DNA of 64,000 nucleotides from Byssothecium circinans (GCA_010015675.1 ML976990.1:517327-581326); one strand, 5' to 3'; shown: positions 1 to 11,704, counted from the stretch's first letter. The notes: generated by a model not told the origin, from the letters alone. Numbers and translations are program-made.

Positions 1-688
1 CCCGGACGAAAGCGCTGGAGAGGTTCAGCTACCGGGGATCTATGGGAACTGTATCTACCGCTCGTTACCAGCCGAAGAAGGTCCTTGGGCTGCTTGCGGA
101 GTATGCAGCACATTCGCTCGAGCATTTGGCACTAGAATACGAATGGCTGACTGAGGAAGTGAGTATTCCTTCCCTGAATATCGACACCTGACTAAAGTTT
201 ATACGGCACAGCTCTCATTTGGCTCGGACTGGGCAAAGCCTGACGACGATCACGTCTCCCTCCGCTCCTTCGAAAACCTAAAAACACTAAAACTAGACTG
301 GAGAATGCTCTATCCCAAGAAAGCCGTCCCCGTCGAAGGACCCCCCTCCAGCCCTCCGAACTCCCTAGCCATCAATGTATCACCAGAACCTCAGGTAGTC
401 GGGCAATACGCCGCCGACTACGATATCCACACGCTACTCCCTGAGTCTCTGGAATCACTACATATAGCCGGCCCATTCCACGACGCAGATTGGGAGGACA
501 TCAATGTGACGTTTGAGGAAAGAAGTCCACTGACGCCAAAGTTGAGCAACGTTTTCATACAGCGGACCAGAACGCATGGTGATACGAGACCTGAGGATAG
601 GGAAGGGGGAACGGAACCGAGAGAAAAGTTGCCGTTTACGCAGAACAATGCGTTTATGTGGTCTTTGCTAAAGGGTCACTTGTGGTAG
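1..688 (+). CDS. F-box/LRR-like protein, C-terminal part (5' truncated by window edge)
   Basis: The reading frame is open from base 3 and has no start in the window. Exon 1 ends at 158; a 53-bp GT..AG intron covers 159-211; exon 2 runs from 212 to the stop at 688, phase 0. The joined product has leucine-rich phrases such as KKVLGLLAEYAAHSLEHLAL and SLRSFENLKTLKLDW. This spacing is typical of the C-terminal repeat part of fungal F-box/LRR-like proteins, which in known cases recruit substrates to SCF ubiquitin ligases. The F-box itself would lie upstream of the window, so family membership is inference from the repeats only. The end (QNNAFMWSLLKGHLW) shows no further domain. It converges on the glutamyltranspeptidase gene. 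Confidence 0.55.
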
Positions 689-1151
689 ATGTATTTAAAC
701 TAAAGTATTTCCACTTTGCAGCCATTGAAACATCTCTCTAAAACTTGCACGCATCAGGCCTTGAGACTCATACCATATGACGGTTGCAGGGCTAGAAGAC
801 CAGGCAATATACACATCTCCTAGTCAACAGTCCAATTTCGCCAGGAACGTCGACGAATTATCCAGATTCTAGTGCCTCCAGCACACATGCCGCATCTCCA
901 TATCTTCTCGCGTCCAAATATACCCGTAAGAATGAAATGACTGAGCGCACCATAGGGTCTCCACATTCAAAACAATTGGAAAGATCTATCTCTGTACTAG
1001 TGTCCTTTGCAAATAGAAGGAACTACTCTAAGTGGCATGGAATGTATTTATTGACTATATTGTGTCTGGTATGAGCATGCGCAACGAATCTCTGTATTCA
1101 CAACCCCACAGTGTCCTTGACACATACTGCAATGCAACCGTGATATACCGC
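689..1151. other. convergent intergenic spacer
   Basis: These 463 bases separate two genes that converge. I see no credible coding sequence, RNA gene or repeat. It probably holds the 3' untranslated regions of both neighbours. Confidence 0.6.
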
Positions 1152-3044
1152 TCAATAAGTCGCCGCATGTCCATCGCCTCTCAAATCACTCCCTCCACTC
1201 CACACCATAATCCCATCATCAAAATGCTGTCTAATAATCTGTCCCCTTCCAAACATCGCCCTCCCATACCCACTGAGCTGCTTCACATTATGCCCCAGAG
1301 CCTTCAACTCCTCCACAACTTTCTTATCAATACCCTCCTCGATGTAAATAGTCGCATCCGTCATCTTCCCATCATCGCCCGGCATCCCTGCTCCGATACA
1401 GATCCGCGGCGAATCGAGCGCGGATTGAGGATTCAGTTTAAAGACTTCTTGGTTGAGCAGGACTTGGACGTGGCCTTGGGGCTGCATGAAACCTCCCATG
1501 ACACCGAAGACGCTGTGGAGGGATTGGTCTTTGGCATAGGTGACGAGGCCGGGAATGATGGTGTGGTAGGGGCGCTTCCTCGGAGCGAGCACGTTGGGGT
1601 GATCTTTGGTGAGACTGAAGTTCGCGCCGCGATTCTGCAGCGTGAAACCGCAGCCTTTGGGAATTATAGCGGTACCGAAACCGCCATAGTTGCTATTGAT
1701 GAAGGAAATAGCGTTACCCTCGGCATCGGAGGCGCAGAAGTAGACGGTGTCGCTCTGCAAGTGCGCAGGGGAGCCGTGGATAGGCGCTGAGATGACGCTC
1801 TTCGGATCGAAGAGTTTTGCGCGCTCGGAGAGGTATTGTCCAGAAATAAGGTCGGCAGAGGGTACTTTGACGACATTGGGGTCCGTGACGAACCAGTGCG
1901 CGTCGGCGAAGGCGATGCGGAGACTCTCTATCACGGCGTGTAGGTATGCGGCGCTATTATGGTCTGTGTACTTCCATGTGGGAATCTTGCCCTGCTTTTC
2001 GAGTTCTTGGATAATGCCGAGGGCCATGAGGGCGACGATGCCTTGGCCGTTTGGTGGATGTTCCCAGAGTTCGACGCCGCCGTTGGAAGAATCCCCGACT
2101 CCTTGGCCGGTGTACTTTAATGAGATAGCGTCCACCAGCTCTGAGCCTGTTTCGGCGTGATGCTTCAAGTCGTCTAGGGTGAGGTGGCCGCCTAGATCAG
2201 TTACTACTTTGATGAGCTGCTCTGCTACTTCGCCCTCGTAAAAGCCTTTCTTTCCGTTTTTGGCGAGGAGTTTGAAAGTATTTGCTATGGTGGGATTCTT
2301 TATGATTTCTCCGGCTTTGGGGGCTCTGGAACCGTCTTTTGCCGAGGGGTCTTTCTTAAGCATCTCGGCGCCGTTGGGGGAGGCGCGCTTGATGCGTGCT
2401 TCACTTTCCGCCCACTGTTGTTGCCGTTAGTACAAAGTTGCTGTAATCAGTATAAGAAGGGCATACAAATGTAGCTGAGAGTTCAGAAACAGGAAAACCT
2501 TTGTCCGCAAGTTCGATAGCCGGGATGAGTATATCTTCCATACTGAGCTTCTTACTTCCGAATCTCTCTACACAATCTATCCAGCCTGCGGCTGCGCCTG
2601 GTATAGTAACAGCATGAACGCTATCCATGGGGATCTGGCCAGTTTCTCCCTCCCTGACCCCTAAGTCTTTGCGAATCTGGTCAAGCGTGACATTCTGGCC
2701 CGACCGACCTGAGCCATTCATAGCATGTACTTTCTTTGTCTTGGCATTGTAGAAGAGGCAGAACATGTCACCACCAATGCCGGTGGAACCCGGTTCTGTC
2801 ACATTGAGGGCTGCTGCGACGGCTACCGCGGCGTCCTATGATTGATATCAGTGAATTGACAGATGTGAAAAGAAAGAAGGCGTCATACGGCAGCATTTCC
2901 TCCTTTGCGTAGTATCTCGAGACCAGCAGCTGTGGCAAGTGGTTGTGTACTTGATACTATTCCCTTGGTGCTGTGTACGACAGAGCGTCTGGAGGGGAAG
3001 TGGAGGAATGGGGGGTCGGGGTGGGGGTAGACGTTGGAGCCCAT
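1152..3044 (-). CDS. gamma-glutamyltranspeptidase family protein, no signal peptide
   Basis: Three exons: 3044-2889, 2835-2467 and 2414-1152. The introns are 2836-2888 (53 bp) and 2415-2466 (52 bp, branch point TACTAACG). The spliced product has 595 aa. Landmarks of the Ntn-hydrolase GGT family (PF01019) are all present: the N-terminal [20 protein letters not shown] stretch, [14 protein letters not shown] near residue 70, [19 protein letters not shown], and [20 protein letters not shown], where T398 is the expected autocatalytic nucleophile of the small subunit. The family hydrolyses or transfers gamma-glutamyl groups (glutathione and conjugates) or acts as an acylase. The protein opens [20 protein letters not shown] with no signal peptide or membrane anchor, which resembles the cytoplasmic YwrD-like subgroup more than the yeast vacuolar enzyme Ecm38. 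Substrate is not known. Confidence 0.93.
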
Positions 3045-3508
3045 GATGCGGAGCGAACTGGCGGGGTAAGAATGTAAGAATGTTACACTGACAAGAAATC
3101 CAACGTCGGGCGAAAAAAAAAAAGTCTTGGAAATATAGAGATATTGTGCAAGATTATATTTCGATTAAGGCCCTGACGAGATAGACCTTACCTGGGTAAT
3201 AGACTAAAGTGACGGCATCGGATATCAGCGGAGGGCCCGATGCCGCGACGCCTCCCGAATCTGTTCCCCGCGATGGTTAGCCCAATGAAGGAATTCCTCC
3301 ATGCCGTCATGACGTATGAGCATTCTCGACAGAAAAGAGCACAGCGCTGTTGAAGTGTAGACGAAGGCCGGATAAGGGAGCATGGAGGTGCCGATATGTG
3401 GTGAAAAGAAGGTCACGTGCAGCGCGACTGCCAAGCGAAGTTGCGTCAGAAAGCGCGTCAACGGTCTTACTTTCCGATAATCTACACAAAACTTCAACAT
3501 CCATCGGA
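3045..3508. promoter_or_regulatory. divergent promoter region between the GGT gene and MRF1
   Basis: These 464 bases lie between the start codons of two genes transcribed away from each other, so they must carry both promoters or a shared one. An A-run sits near 3111-3123. No clear TATA box or named factor site could be assigned by eye. Confidence 0.5.
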
Positions 3509-4819
3509 ATGCCAACAACGCCCTGGGTCTGCCGCAGCTGCCTTTTGCGTTTTACGAGACCTTCATTAAGACGTATAGGGCCATCTGCTCGTTTTCAATC
3601 GACCAATGCAGCAGGGAATTCAGTTCCTCCCGCGCTTTTGGCTCGGGCGCGCAACATTGCTCTCGAGCACCAGCAATTGACCGACAAGCTCGCTGATGGC
3701 TTCGACACGCGGACAGCGAAGAAGGTGGGCGAGTATAGCCCCATTGTGAATGCATTGAGGGAATGGGATAAGGCGAGCGAGGTGGGCATCCCTTGAAAGT
3801 TCGGACGACAGGAGTGCTGATGGACTAAGTCTGTGACAGAGCTCACCTCCCTGATACACGACTCCACGAGCGATGCTGAGCTGCGCGAACTCGCCGCTGA
3901 AGATCTCGATGCGACGAGAGAGCAGCTCCACGATGCCTCACAGAGCCTCGTCACCTCGCTTGTGCCCGTCCACCCGTTCGCACACCTGCCTTGTCTTGTG
4001 GAGATACGGCCTGGCGCAGGAGGTTCCGAAGCCGCCATCTTCGCGGGCGACCTCCTACGCATGTACCAGTCCTTCTGCAACCGTTCGGGTTTCCATTCCA
4101 CTCTCTTGAAATACGAGAATGTGAACGGCACTCAAGAGGCTGGGGTACCACTATCAGAAGCCGTCCTTGAAATTGACCAGGAGAATGCATATGGCGTTTT
4201 TCGGTGCGAGGCAGGCGTTCACCGCGTGCAGCGCGTCCCCGTCACCGAGACCAAGGGCCGGACACACACCAGTGCCGCATCAGTGCATGTGCTGCCGAGC
4301 TTGCAAGAGAACACCGCACAGCAGGAAGACTTCGAGGACCCGGAGAGCGATTACTACATCGATCAGAAAGAGGTGCGCTTAGAAGTCATGCGAGCCAGCG
4401 GTGCGGGCGGCCAGCACGTCAACAAGACCGAATCAGCGGTCCGACTCACGCACATCCCCACAAACACGGTCGTATCGATGCAGGACTCGCGCTCGCAACC
4501 AAAGAACAAGGAGAAAGCCTGGGCGCTTCTTCGCTCGCGCATAGCCCAGTTGCGCCGGGAGAAGAGGGAAGAGGAGATGGTGGCTATGCGGCGTAGTGTT
4601 GTTGGCGTGGCAAAGATGGGAAGGGGTGATAAAGTCAGGACGTATAATTATGGACAGCAGAGAGTCACAGATCATAGGAGCGGGATGACAGTGCATGATC
4701 TCGATGATGTCATGGAGGGCGGGCAGACGCTTGAGAAGGTTATGGAGAGTGTTAGGGGGTGGTTGATGGAACAGGACGTGGCGGCCATGATTGCTGAGGG
4801 CGATGCGAAGAAGCGATGA
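3509..4819 (+). CDS. MRF1: mitochondrial peptide chain release factor 1 (mtRF1)
   Basis: Two exons, 3509-3781 and 3842-4819, joined in phase 0 across a 60-bp intron; product 416 aa. The start MPTTPWVCRSCLLRF is favoured over an upstream in-frame ATG because it begins an Arg-rich mitochondrial targeting sequence. The class I release-factor core is unmistakable: EIRPGAGGSEAAIFAGDLLRMY, then HRVQRVPVTETKGRTHTSAA, which holds the P-x-T stop-codon-reading motif (here PVT, near residue 219), then GAGGQHVNKTESAVRLTH with the catalytic GGQ at about 280-282. The PxT motif marks the RF1 type, which reads UAA and UAG, rather than the RF2 type. The protein releases finished chains from mitochondrial ribosomes. 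The window also encodes mitoribosomal proteins uS7m and mL41. Confidence 0.96.
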
Positions 4820-5823
4820 TCCTGAATCATAATTCAATGTCCCAAGGCCCTTCGATACTGCCACTAGTACAACAAGAAGCTTGTACCAATATTAATACAT
4901 TCACCATCACCGCCAGCTTTCTGGTCGCGAACGCATAGTTTTACCAACACCCATCCCATGTTGTGGCGCCGAATACCTGGAATCAACGACTTTGACGATT
5001 CTATAAAATATCCTTTCCATGGTTCTGGGAAAGGGGCTCTCTAGCGGTATTGAATGCGATCGGGCTCCAGGAGCTGCACACAGCATGATCACATCTTGTC
5101 GATGCGGCCCGGGCCATATTCCAGAGGCAGAAGGTGTAGATTGGATACAGTGGACATGGTTGGACTGCAGTAGTAACGAACATGTTGTTCGCACTTGATC
5201 GCGCACATCGAGTCAGCTCATCAATAACACGCTCACAACCCCACTCTAGGGTAACTACACCGGATTCTCACTCTATGTTATCCAAGCGCCCCGTCGCCTA
5301 GCATGGATTAACAGTTAAAGCATGCATAACCCGTGTCTAGGTTAGCAAGGAGTATTGGTGTAGGGTACTACGACAGCATGATACAGGATCGTCAATATGC
5401 TGATGGGAGCCTCGGGGGTGTTGAGCAGCCTTATCATTGACCAACTCCTCCTTCTCGCACTCGATAGAGAGAACTCTCGAAGGCATCAATGTCCGCAATG
5501 CACATGCCGTGAAAGGCGATGATTCCGATGGCAAGGTTATATGGAATGTTCGTAGTATCTTCGCTGCCATCTTTCTCGCCAGACTATACACGGGTTAGCG
5601 TCTCTTGTGACAATTATCTAGGTTCTCAAATCATTTTGTACTTCACTGGAGGCTCACTCAGCGTCATTGGAGACGATCTCCAGCTCTCGCGAAGCAACAT
5701 GGCTCCCGACTTCAAGCATTCTGGCCATTGCCGCGGCTTGTCCGTGTGCAGAATACCTTCATATTTTAGGGAAGAGATATATTGCGCTCTTTGGAGCACT
5801 GTACATATGTTGATTGTATTCTC
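4820..5823. other. intergenic, no supported feature
   Basis: About 1 kb after MRF1. Short open frames occur on both strands but none has codon structure, splice logic or family resemblance that I can defend. I see no tRNA or repeat. Confidence 0.5.
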
Positions 5824-6198
5824 ATGGCGACTACACACTCCTTTGCCCAGGCTTTGGCTGCCATGGCTGTCTCTAAGGTTGGTGCGGCGATGGGAGAGCT
5901 GATGGGTCTTGCTGGGTAAGCCATGCTTATTTTAAGTAATGGTGTTTTGCTGATACCGAGCAAAACTCGCCGAAGTTGTACCCGTCGAATATCGCGGATA
6001 CTCACTCGCCTCGTAACTGCCTTTGTCCTCCCCTTCTGCCCTTACCTTCTCTTCGTGGAGCTCTGGTCTCACGGCAACAGCGTCGGCTGGCGATGGGGAC
6101 CCTGGAGCGCTCTGATCTCCAACGGTACTATCGGCCTCTGCCTGCTCTTCACCTACTTCGGCGTACAGTCAGAGTCTGAAGTATGTGTTGTTTACTAA
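5824..6198 (+). CDS. small putative membrane protein, unrecognised
   Basis: Exon 1 (5824-5915) starts MATTHSFAQALAAMAVSKVG. A 60-bp intron (5916-5975, donor GTAAGC) leads to exon 2 (5976-6198); the 104-aa product is in frame throughout. Exon 2 encodes two hydrophobic stretches, about residues 41-58 (LVTAFVLPFCPYLLFVEL) and 76-92 (SALISNGTIGLCLLFTYF), separated by a short Trp/Gly-rich loop, so a two-pass membrane protein is likely. I do not recognise the family. The 3' end is uncertain: a GTATGT donor follows codon GAA at about 6180, so a further exon may exist and the stop at 6198 may be intronic. The strong intron and clean hydrophobic segments argue for a real gene; the small size and orphan status argue for caution. 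Confidence 0.45.
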
Positions 6199-7246
6199 AA
6201 TTGCTTTTGTGAGTATGGGTAAGTTTGAACCACTGTGCGAAGTGTCTGGAAAGAGCCACACCAATGAAGATTTCTAGCCATTATATGTGCCATTCTGTTG
6301 CCGAATACGAACAAGTATCAGACCAATTGGGTGGCGGTGCAGATCTGAGGGCTGAAATTGCAAGATGGCCGTGGTTCGGCAAGGAGAGGCTGTATCACGA
6401 GATTCATTCAGTTCTGGATGGTATGAGTCTGCACAGTTTGAGAATTTATAACTCCGGCCTTATCACCAGTTTTCTGCGTTGTTTATGCAGTCCGCCCTCT
6501 CATCGCTCGCGTTGGTGTGCATGATATTGGTTTTGGAGGACGATGCTGCAACAGGGCGTCAATGACGCAAGATGCGCAACGGCGCAATTGGATGGTAGGA
6601 TACCACAAGCCTCATGTTGCCTTGAATGTCTGCCCACACTCAGTCCTCCAAAAGCTTACTAACACCCGAAAAGTAGTCGGTGAAGCCACCGACATATCTC
6701 CTCCGAGAATCTCGCACGCCTTCACCTCCCGAACGCACAGAAGAGAAATCCCCACATCGCCAAAGGTTACCAATTTACTGGCTATCGGGGCAGCTGAGCA
6801 ACATGTCCAGAAGCAGACATGAACACGACGATACCGGTGAGAGGATGTGGGGTGAATGTACTAGGCCAGAAGCGGACTAAGTCGAGTAGGACCAATTGGC
6901 CGCTCCGCTCGACTTGGCAGACCGGTCTGCGTCTACTACGCCCTGATATGCAACTTTTATGCAACATAATCAAGACTCGCTGCCTAAAGCTGCCTGGGCG
7001 AAAGGCAACCGCCCATTGAGAGTGCTGCACATGGACGCAATGGCGCACACCGGTGGATGCCGTGCTCGGTAGCTGCCTGGCTACGTGCGATGAGCACAGA
7101 GGCCGGCTGGAAATCTGGATACGGAGAGCCGCTTTGAAAAAATAGTATATATGGGTCCATAATCCTTCAACTAGTTTCGGTTTTCCAGTCCTGCAGACTA
7201 TCTTTCTTTTAATTAAGAGAAGAGTCCATTCACTAAGTCACCCGTC
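6199..7246. other. intergenic, upstream of the RT-like gene
   Basis: Scattered short frames with no recognisable product. The last 100 bases look like a promoter (see next entry). No RNA gene or mobile element is evident. Confidence 0.5.
7147..7152 (+). promoter_or_regulatory. candidate TATA box of the RT-like gene
   Basis: The sequence AGTATATATGGG lies 95 bp before the ATG at 7247 and is followed by a pyrimidine-rich stretch at about 7198-7211. Position and composition fit a fungal core promoter; no transcript start is known. Confidence 0.35.
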
Positions 7247-10198
7247 ATGACTTCCATACCTCCGATCGTTATCCCCCAGGTTATGCGGGATGTCTCCGAA
7301 CTCAAGATTGCAGAGCTCAACCGTGCTAAAGCCCTGTTCAAGCACAGGTATGCTCTCCAGGGCAGTGACAATGCCGTGGTGACGCAAGGAGGAGACGCCG
7401 ATGTCTTCAACCGCCTCAATAACCTCCTCGAACGCATCAAAGAGCTCGACCCTTATCTCGAACGGGATGAAGACCTACCTATGCTCACCCGTCTCGTCGA
7501 GCAAGCGAAGAACGACCGCTCCATCTCCGCCGCCAAGCTCACAAGACTGGAGAGCGAATTGAAGGAGAAAGTGGAGAAGCATGCAAATCGACTCGAGGTA
7601 TCGAGCTTGCATGTTGAGCTTTTGAAGGAGGTCTTGGATACTGAGAGGAACGAGAATGATGATGTGGTGGAAAGGAAGATGGGGAATATAGCGTTGGAAG
7701 ATGAGTTCGAGATGGTGGAGGATGAGCTTGAGAGTGTGTTTGAAAGGTTCGAAAAGAATACCTTTGCCAATAAAGACGTTGATGAGGAGCGTATTGAGAA
7801 GTATCTCGAAAGTCTTTTCGACAAAGAAGCAGCCCAGGACCAGCTCAAAGAGATCCGCAGTGCCATCTCAGACTACGGTGACGAAGTGCTCCAAAGCTGC
7901 GAAGAAGTCGACGACGAACTGGTCATCTGGTGCATCGAAGACCTCCTCAACAACGACCTCCTCTCCGACGAGAAGAAGAAAGCACTCCAAACGTACCTGC
8001 ACTCACCTCTCGCAATCAAGGAACTGAAAAGTACTCTGAACATGAAGTCCGTCCGACACTGGAACTTCCACGACGTGGAGAAAGGCCTACCCGTCAGCGC
8101 GCGCCAAAACGCCGAGGGAAAGTACAACATTGTCATCGACGAAGACATCATCGATACCCTCTTCCTGCACAGCTTGGCAGTAGGCTGGTCGAGCAAGCTT
8201 AAAGATGTCCTCAAAGAAGCCGTATCCTACAAGGGCGTTTGGCCCGGTAACAACCTCCTTAGTATCGAAGAGCTCGAGGAGAGAGAATACTGGCTCCAAG
8301 CTACGCGGTACAAGCCGTACGGTTGCGGGGCTGCGATGCCGCCTCCTCCGCCACCCCCAATGGGTCCGCCAGGTACGCCGGGGGTGGTTAATGTGTATCC
8401 CACGCCTCCCCCACATTCTCAGAGGAGAAGGGCGGGAGGACCTCCGCCTCCGATGCCAATGCCGATGCATGTGCCACCGCCTCCTGCTCCGCAGGTATAT
8501 CCTCCTAGGCCGGGCAAAATCACGCAGAAGAAGAAGGCGCCCATGGGCAAATATGTAAGGAGGAACGCATTACCTATGCCTGGGACACCGAATCTCAACG
8601 ATGAGCGGTACCGGAATTACACAAGGTCGTTCTTTTTGGCGAGGCTGCCTATGCAAGTCGGTTGCGCGCCTGAGGTAGTTGACGAGAAGAAGACACAAGC
8701 TCTACTCCTGAAGACCCTGGCTACGGAGGCGAAATTGAGACTTGCACTTGATGGAACTGTGGGATCTGTCACAGCGAAGTTCGAAGCGTTCGCCGAGGCA
8801 CTACCGCATCAGACGATATTGACGGTGCTGAAGTTCATCGGTATGCCGAAGCAGTGGCTTGATGTATTCACCAGGTTTCTGAAGGCACCGTTGAATATGG
8901 GCCCGGTGGTTCGTGGGACGGACGATCAAATCCTGACACGCACATGTGGTGTGCCAGTTAACCACGGATTCGAAGTTTTCTTCACCGAGGCGGTGCTCTT
9001 CTTCCTGGATCTAGCTGTCCATCAGAAGACGAATGCATACATGTACCGCCTCCGCAACAAGTGCTACTTCGTCGGCAAACAAGAGCAAGTTGCCCCCGTC
9101 ACCGAAGCAGCCCAAGACTTCGCGACAGCCATGGGAGTCGACATTACCACCAAAAACCTCCACGACGAACCCATCGGTTTCGTAAACCTCCACGCAAATG
9201 CCGACGTCGTCAACCTCACCCTCGACTTCACCGCCATCACGGCCTACGCCAACCTCGTAAAAAAACAACTCGCCTCCTGCTCAACAACCATCTCCTGGAT
9301 CCGCGTCTGGAACAACACCATCGGAACCTACGCCGCTCACCTCTTCGGTCCCCTCGCCAACGTAATGGGCAAATCCCACCTCGACACCGTAACCCAAGCC
9401 TACAACCACATGTACAGCATCATCTTCCCGCCACTCTCCAACCCAACCACCCACATCACCCACCTCCTAACGACCCACCTCAAGTACCCCACCACCAATC
9501 CCCCCATCTCCCTAGAAGCCCTCCTCCACCTCCCTTCCGCCTACGGCGGCCTCGGCCTAAAAACCCCCTACACAACCCTCACCCTCGCGCATAACCTGCC
9601 CCCCTCCCCAACCTCCCACCTCGAATCCTTCAAAACACAAGAGGAGAAATACTACCTCCGCGCAAAAGCGCGCTTCGAGCGCATGACACCCCAAGCGCAG
9701 CAGGAAAAACTCTCAAACCTCTTCAACAACGACACGACACGCCAAACCGCCTCTCTAGGCCCCACCACCGACCCTTCCCTCTTCCCCTCCCTGTCTCACA
9801 TCGCGCGCCACCGCGAACGCTCCTGCTACCCCTACCTCCCGTATCCCAGCTTCCCCGAGCCCAGCACGCCCATTCCGATCCCGGACCTCATAGATGCGTA
9901 CACACAGCTACTCTGCGAGCCGCGCGACGACATCGTCGCGAGCGACCGCGTGCACGACGAGGTCGCAAGGCTAGCCGGGAGAGGAGGCGGGAGCGAAGGC
10001 AGGACAAAGAGGTTTTGGCAGTTGAGTGGGGAGGAGAGGTGGGCGATTGTGATGTATGCGGACGAGTGCTTTGAGGGTTGTGGGGGGTTGGAGGTTTGGC
10101 TTGGGGAGAGTGTGCCCAGGGAGGTTTTTGGGGTGGTTAGGGGGGAGGATCGAGAGGGGGAGGGCGAGGGGAGCGAGTATTTTAGTAGCGAGGATTAG
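7247..10198 (+). CDS. reverse-transcriptase-like protein with N-terminal coiled coil; catalytic Asp residues apparently lost
   Basis: One 983-aa frame without introns. Residues 1-250 are charged and helical, probably coiled coil (FNRLNNLLERIKELDPYLER, then acidic EDEFEMVEDELESVFERFEK). Residues 364-440 form a Pro-rich linker with polyproline runs. Residues 460-780 match the order of RT palm motifs: AKFEAFAEALPHQTILTVLK near 508 (motif A position), KFIGMPKQWLDVFTRFLKAP, CGVPVNHGFEVFFTEAVLFF near 566 (motif B, normally GxPQG), YMYRLRNKCYFVGKQEQ near 598 (motif C, normally YxDD), then FATAMGVDITTKNLHDEPIGF (motif D-like). At motif C the Asp pair reads RNK, and motif A lacks Asp at the expected place, so metal-dependent polymerisation looks impossible. 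I recall related fungal proteins with an intact HDD at motif C, but could not check this. Linker and polyproline suggest a scaffolding role; that is inference. It is not a retroelement: no nuclease, RNase H or flanking repeats. Confidence 0.75.
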   Translation: MTSIPPIVIPQVMRDVSELKIAELNRAKALFKHRYALQGSDNAVVTQGGDADVFNRLNNLLERIKELDPYLERDEDLPMLTRLVEQAKNDRSISAAKLTRLESELKEKVEKHANRLEVSSLHVELLKEVLDTERNENDDVVERKMGNIALEDEFEMVEDELESVFERFEKNTFANKDVDEERIEKYLESLFDKEAAQDQLKEIRSAISDYGDEVLQSCEEVDDELVIWCIEDLLNNDLLSDEKKKALQTYLHSPLAIKELKSTLNMKSVRHWNFHDVEKGLPVSARQNAEGKYNIVIDEDIIDTLFLHSLAVGWSSKLKDVLKEAVSYKGVWPGNNLLSIEELEEREYWLQATRYKPYGCGAAMPPPPPPPMGPPGTPGVVNVYPTPPPHSQRRRAGGPPPPMPMPMHVPPPPAPQVYPPRPGKITQKKKAPMGKYVRRNALPMPGTPNLNDERYRNYTRSFFLARLPMQVGCAPEVVDEKKTQALLLKTLATEAKLRLALDGTVGSVTAKFEAFAEALPHQTILTVLKFIGMPKQWLDVFTRFLKAPLNMGPVVRGTDDQILTRTCGVPVNHGFEVFFTEAVLFFLDLAVHQKTNAYMYRLRNKCYFVGKQEQVAPVTEAAQDFATAMGVDITTKNLHDEPIGFVNLHANADVVNLTLDFTAITAYANLVKKQLASCSTTISWIRVWNNTIGTYAAHLFGPLANVMGKSHLDTVTQAYNHMYSIIFPPLSNPTTHITHLLTTHLKYPTTNPPISLEALLHLPSAYGGLGLKTPYTTLTLAHNLPPSPTSHLESFKTQEEKYYLRAKARFERMTPQAQQEKLSNLFNNDTTRQTASLGPTTDPSLFPSLSHIARHRERSCYPYLPYPSFPEPSTPIPIPDLIDAYTQLLCEPRDDIVASDRVHDEVARLAGRGGGSEGRTKRFWQLSGEERWAIVMYADECFEGCGGLEVWLGESVPREVFGVVRGEDREGEGEGSEYFSSED

Positions 10199-11685
10199 TG
10201 GTTGGGGTATGGTCTCATGTGGGATGTATAGGGGGTTTTCATCGTCTCCTTGAATATAAGGTTTCTTTGCGCGGAGGGTTTAACAGCTTCGGAATTGCCT
10301 TAATGGGTTGTTGGGTAGCACTCTAAGTAGTTTATTTTGAATACGATTACGACGTTATGAAGATAATACAAGGACAGAACCGAGGACCTGCTACGTTCGA
10401 AATTGTTTCTGAGATTGGCATTTTCTCGAAAACATGTCAATTGTAAGTGGTGCCTAGTAACGCGCCTCTTGTGACCATGGATCGAAAAAAATGGTGTCAT
10501 TCTCTCTCATACGTATCTTATAGTTCAAAACCCTTACAATTCTAACCGCAGTAATCAGTGCTATTATAATTCTCTTTTACGTTGGAAAACTCGCTTACGA
10601 AACAAATCTGTATCCTAATAATGCACCAACCATAGAATCCCATAATTTAAAGTGTCCCGTTATTCTCGCCCCCTCCTTACTAACCTATAAAACCTTATCT
10701 CATCGCAAGGCCTTTACCAGACATCCAGCTCGGCACCTCAACTATCAATCTACAAGCACAAAATTATAGATTCAATCTATATGACACCCTTAAAAACAAG
10801 AAAGCACTAAATCTACTAATCCAATAAATAAAGCGCTTCACCGATCCCTCACACCCCACCTCCAAATATTCCCCTCCAACACCTTCCAGTCACGCTATCT
10901 TCTTATCCTGCACTCCACCAACCCCTACCCTAATAGCACCGTATCTCTCACAGCAATTACACCTCTCTTACTATCCCTGCCCACTGGCCTAAGTGACACG
11001 ATGGCTTATTCAAGATCTTCGAAAAAGGATGACCTATCCTTCCCCTTATCCATCCACTCTCAACCTACTAGCCACTGCACTGCCCCGATTACCCCCACCC
11101 CCCAGAACCAAGGTATCTCCCAAAACCACATCTCCTAAATCCCCAAATCCTATACTCCGACATCCTCACTCCTTATCTCTCAATTTTCCACATATACGCC
11201 ATTGCAAACCAGACGCATAACACGAAACATCCCAGTCCCGCACAAAACCCAACCATCACCCCCAATATCCAGACCCCAGACCCCGCGCCCCAGCGCCAAA
11301 AGCCCAGACAGATCCTCAGATTTCCATTTGAAGGAACGACGACTATCTCTGAGCTTCTCTGTGCTTTTCCTTCCAGATAAGGTACCATAGCACAGCACAC
11401 TAAGATAATAAGATAAGCTGAGGCGAGGTGAGATGGGATGGTGTGGAAGGACGAACAAACAGTACCCAGTACCCAAATACCCCAAAGTCCCCGACGCATG
11501 CATGACGAAGCAGATAGACAGAACAACACATAGTTTAGTCTGAGAAGATATCATGCATATAGTACCTTGCTTCGACTAAAAAGGTACAGTACCTAAACAG
11601 GCTAGCCCAAGTACATGTACTGTACTATACCATATCTCACTATCATCAGTCCGCAGTCAGGATATCAAGATAATAACTCCATTGT

Positions 11686-11704
11686 AAAAAAAAAAAAAAA
11701 AAAA
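11686..11704. repeat. poly-A tract, 19 bases
   Basis: An uninterrupted run of 19 A. It may be a simple homopolymer or a retroposition scar, but no coding remnant precedes it and no target-site duplication was found. Confidence 0.8.

Noticed and set aside
3350..3508. Upstream in-frame start for MRF1
   Set aside because: The extension lacks targeting features, while the Met at 3509 begins a good presequence.
7247..10198. Retrotransposon or telomerase reverse transcriptase
   Set aside because: No nuclease, RNase H, gag, LTR or target-site duplication; no telomerase T motif or TRBD could be seen.
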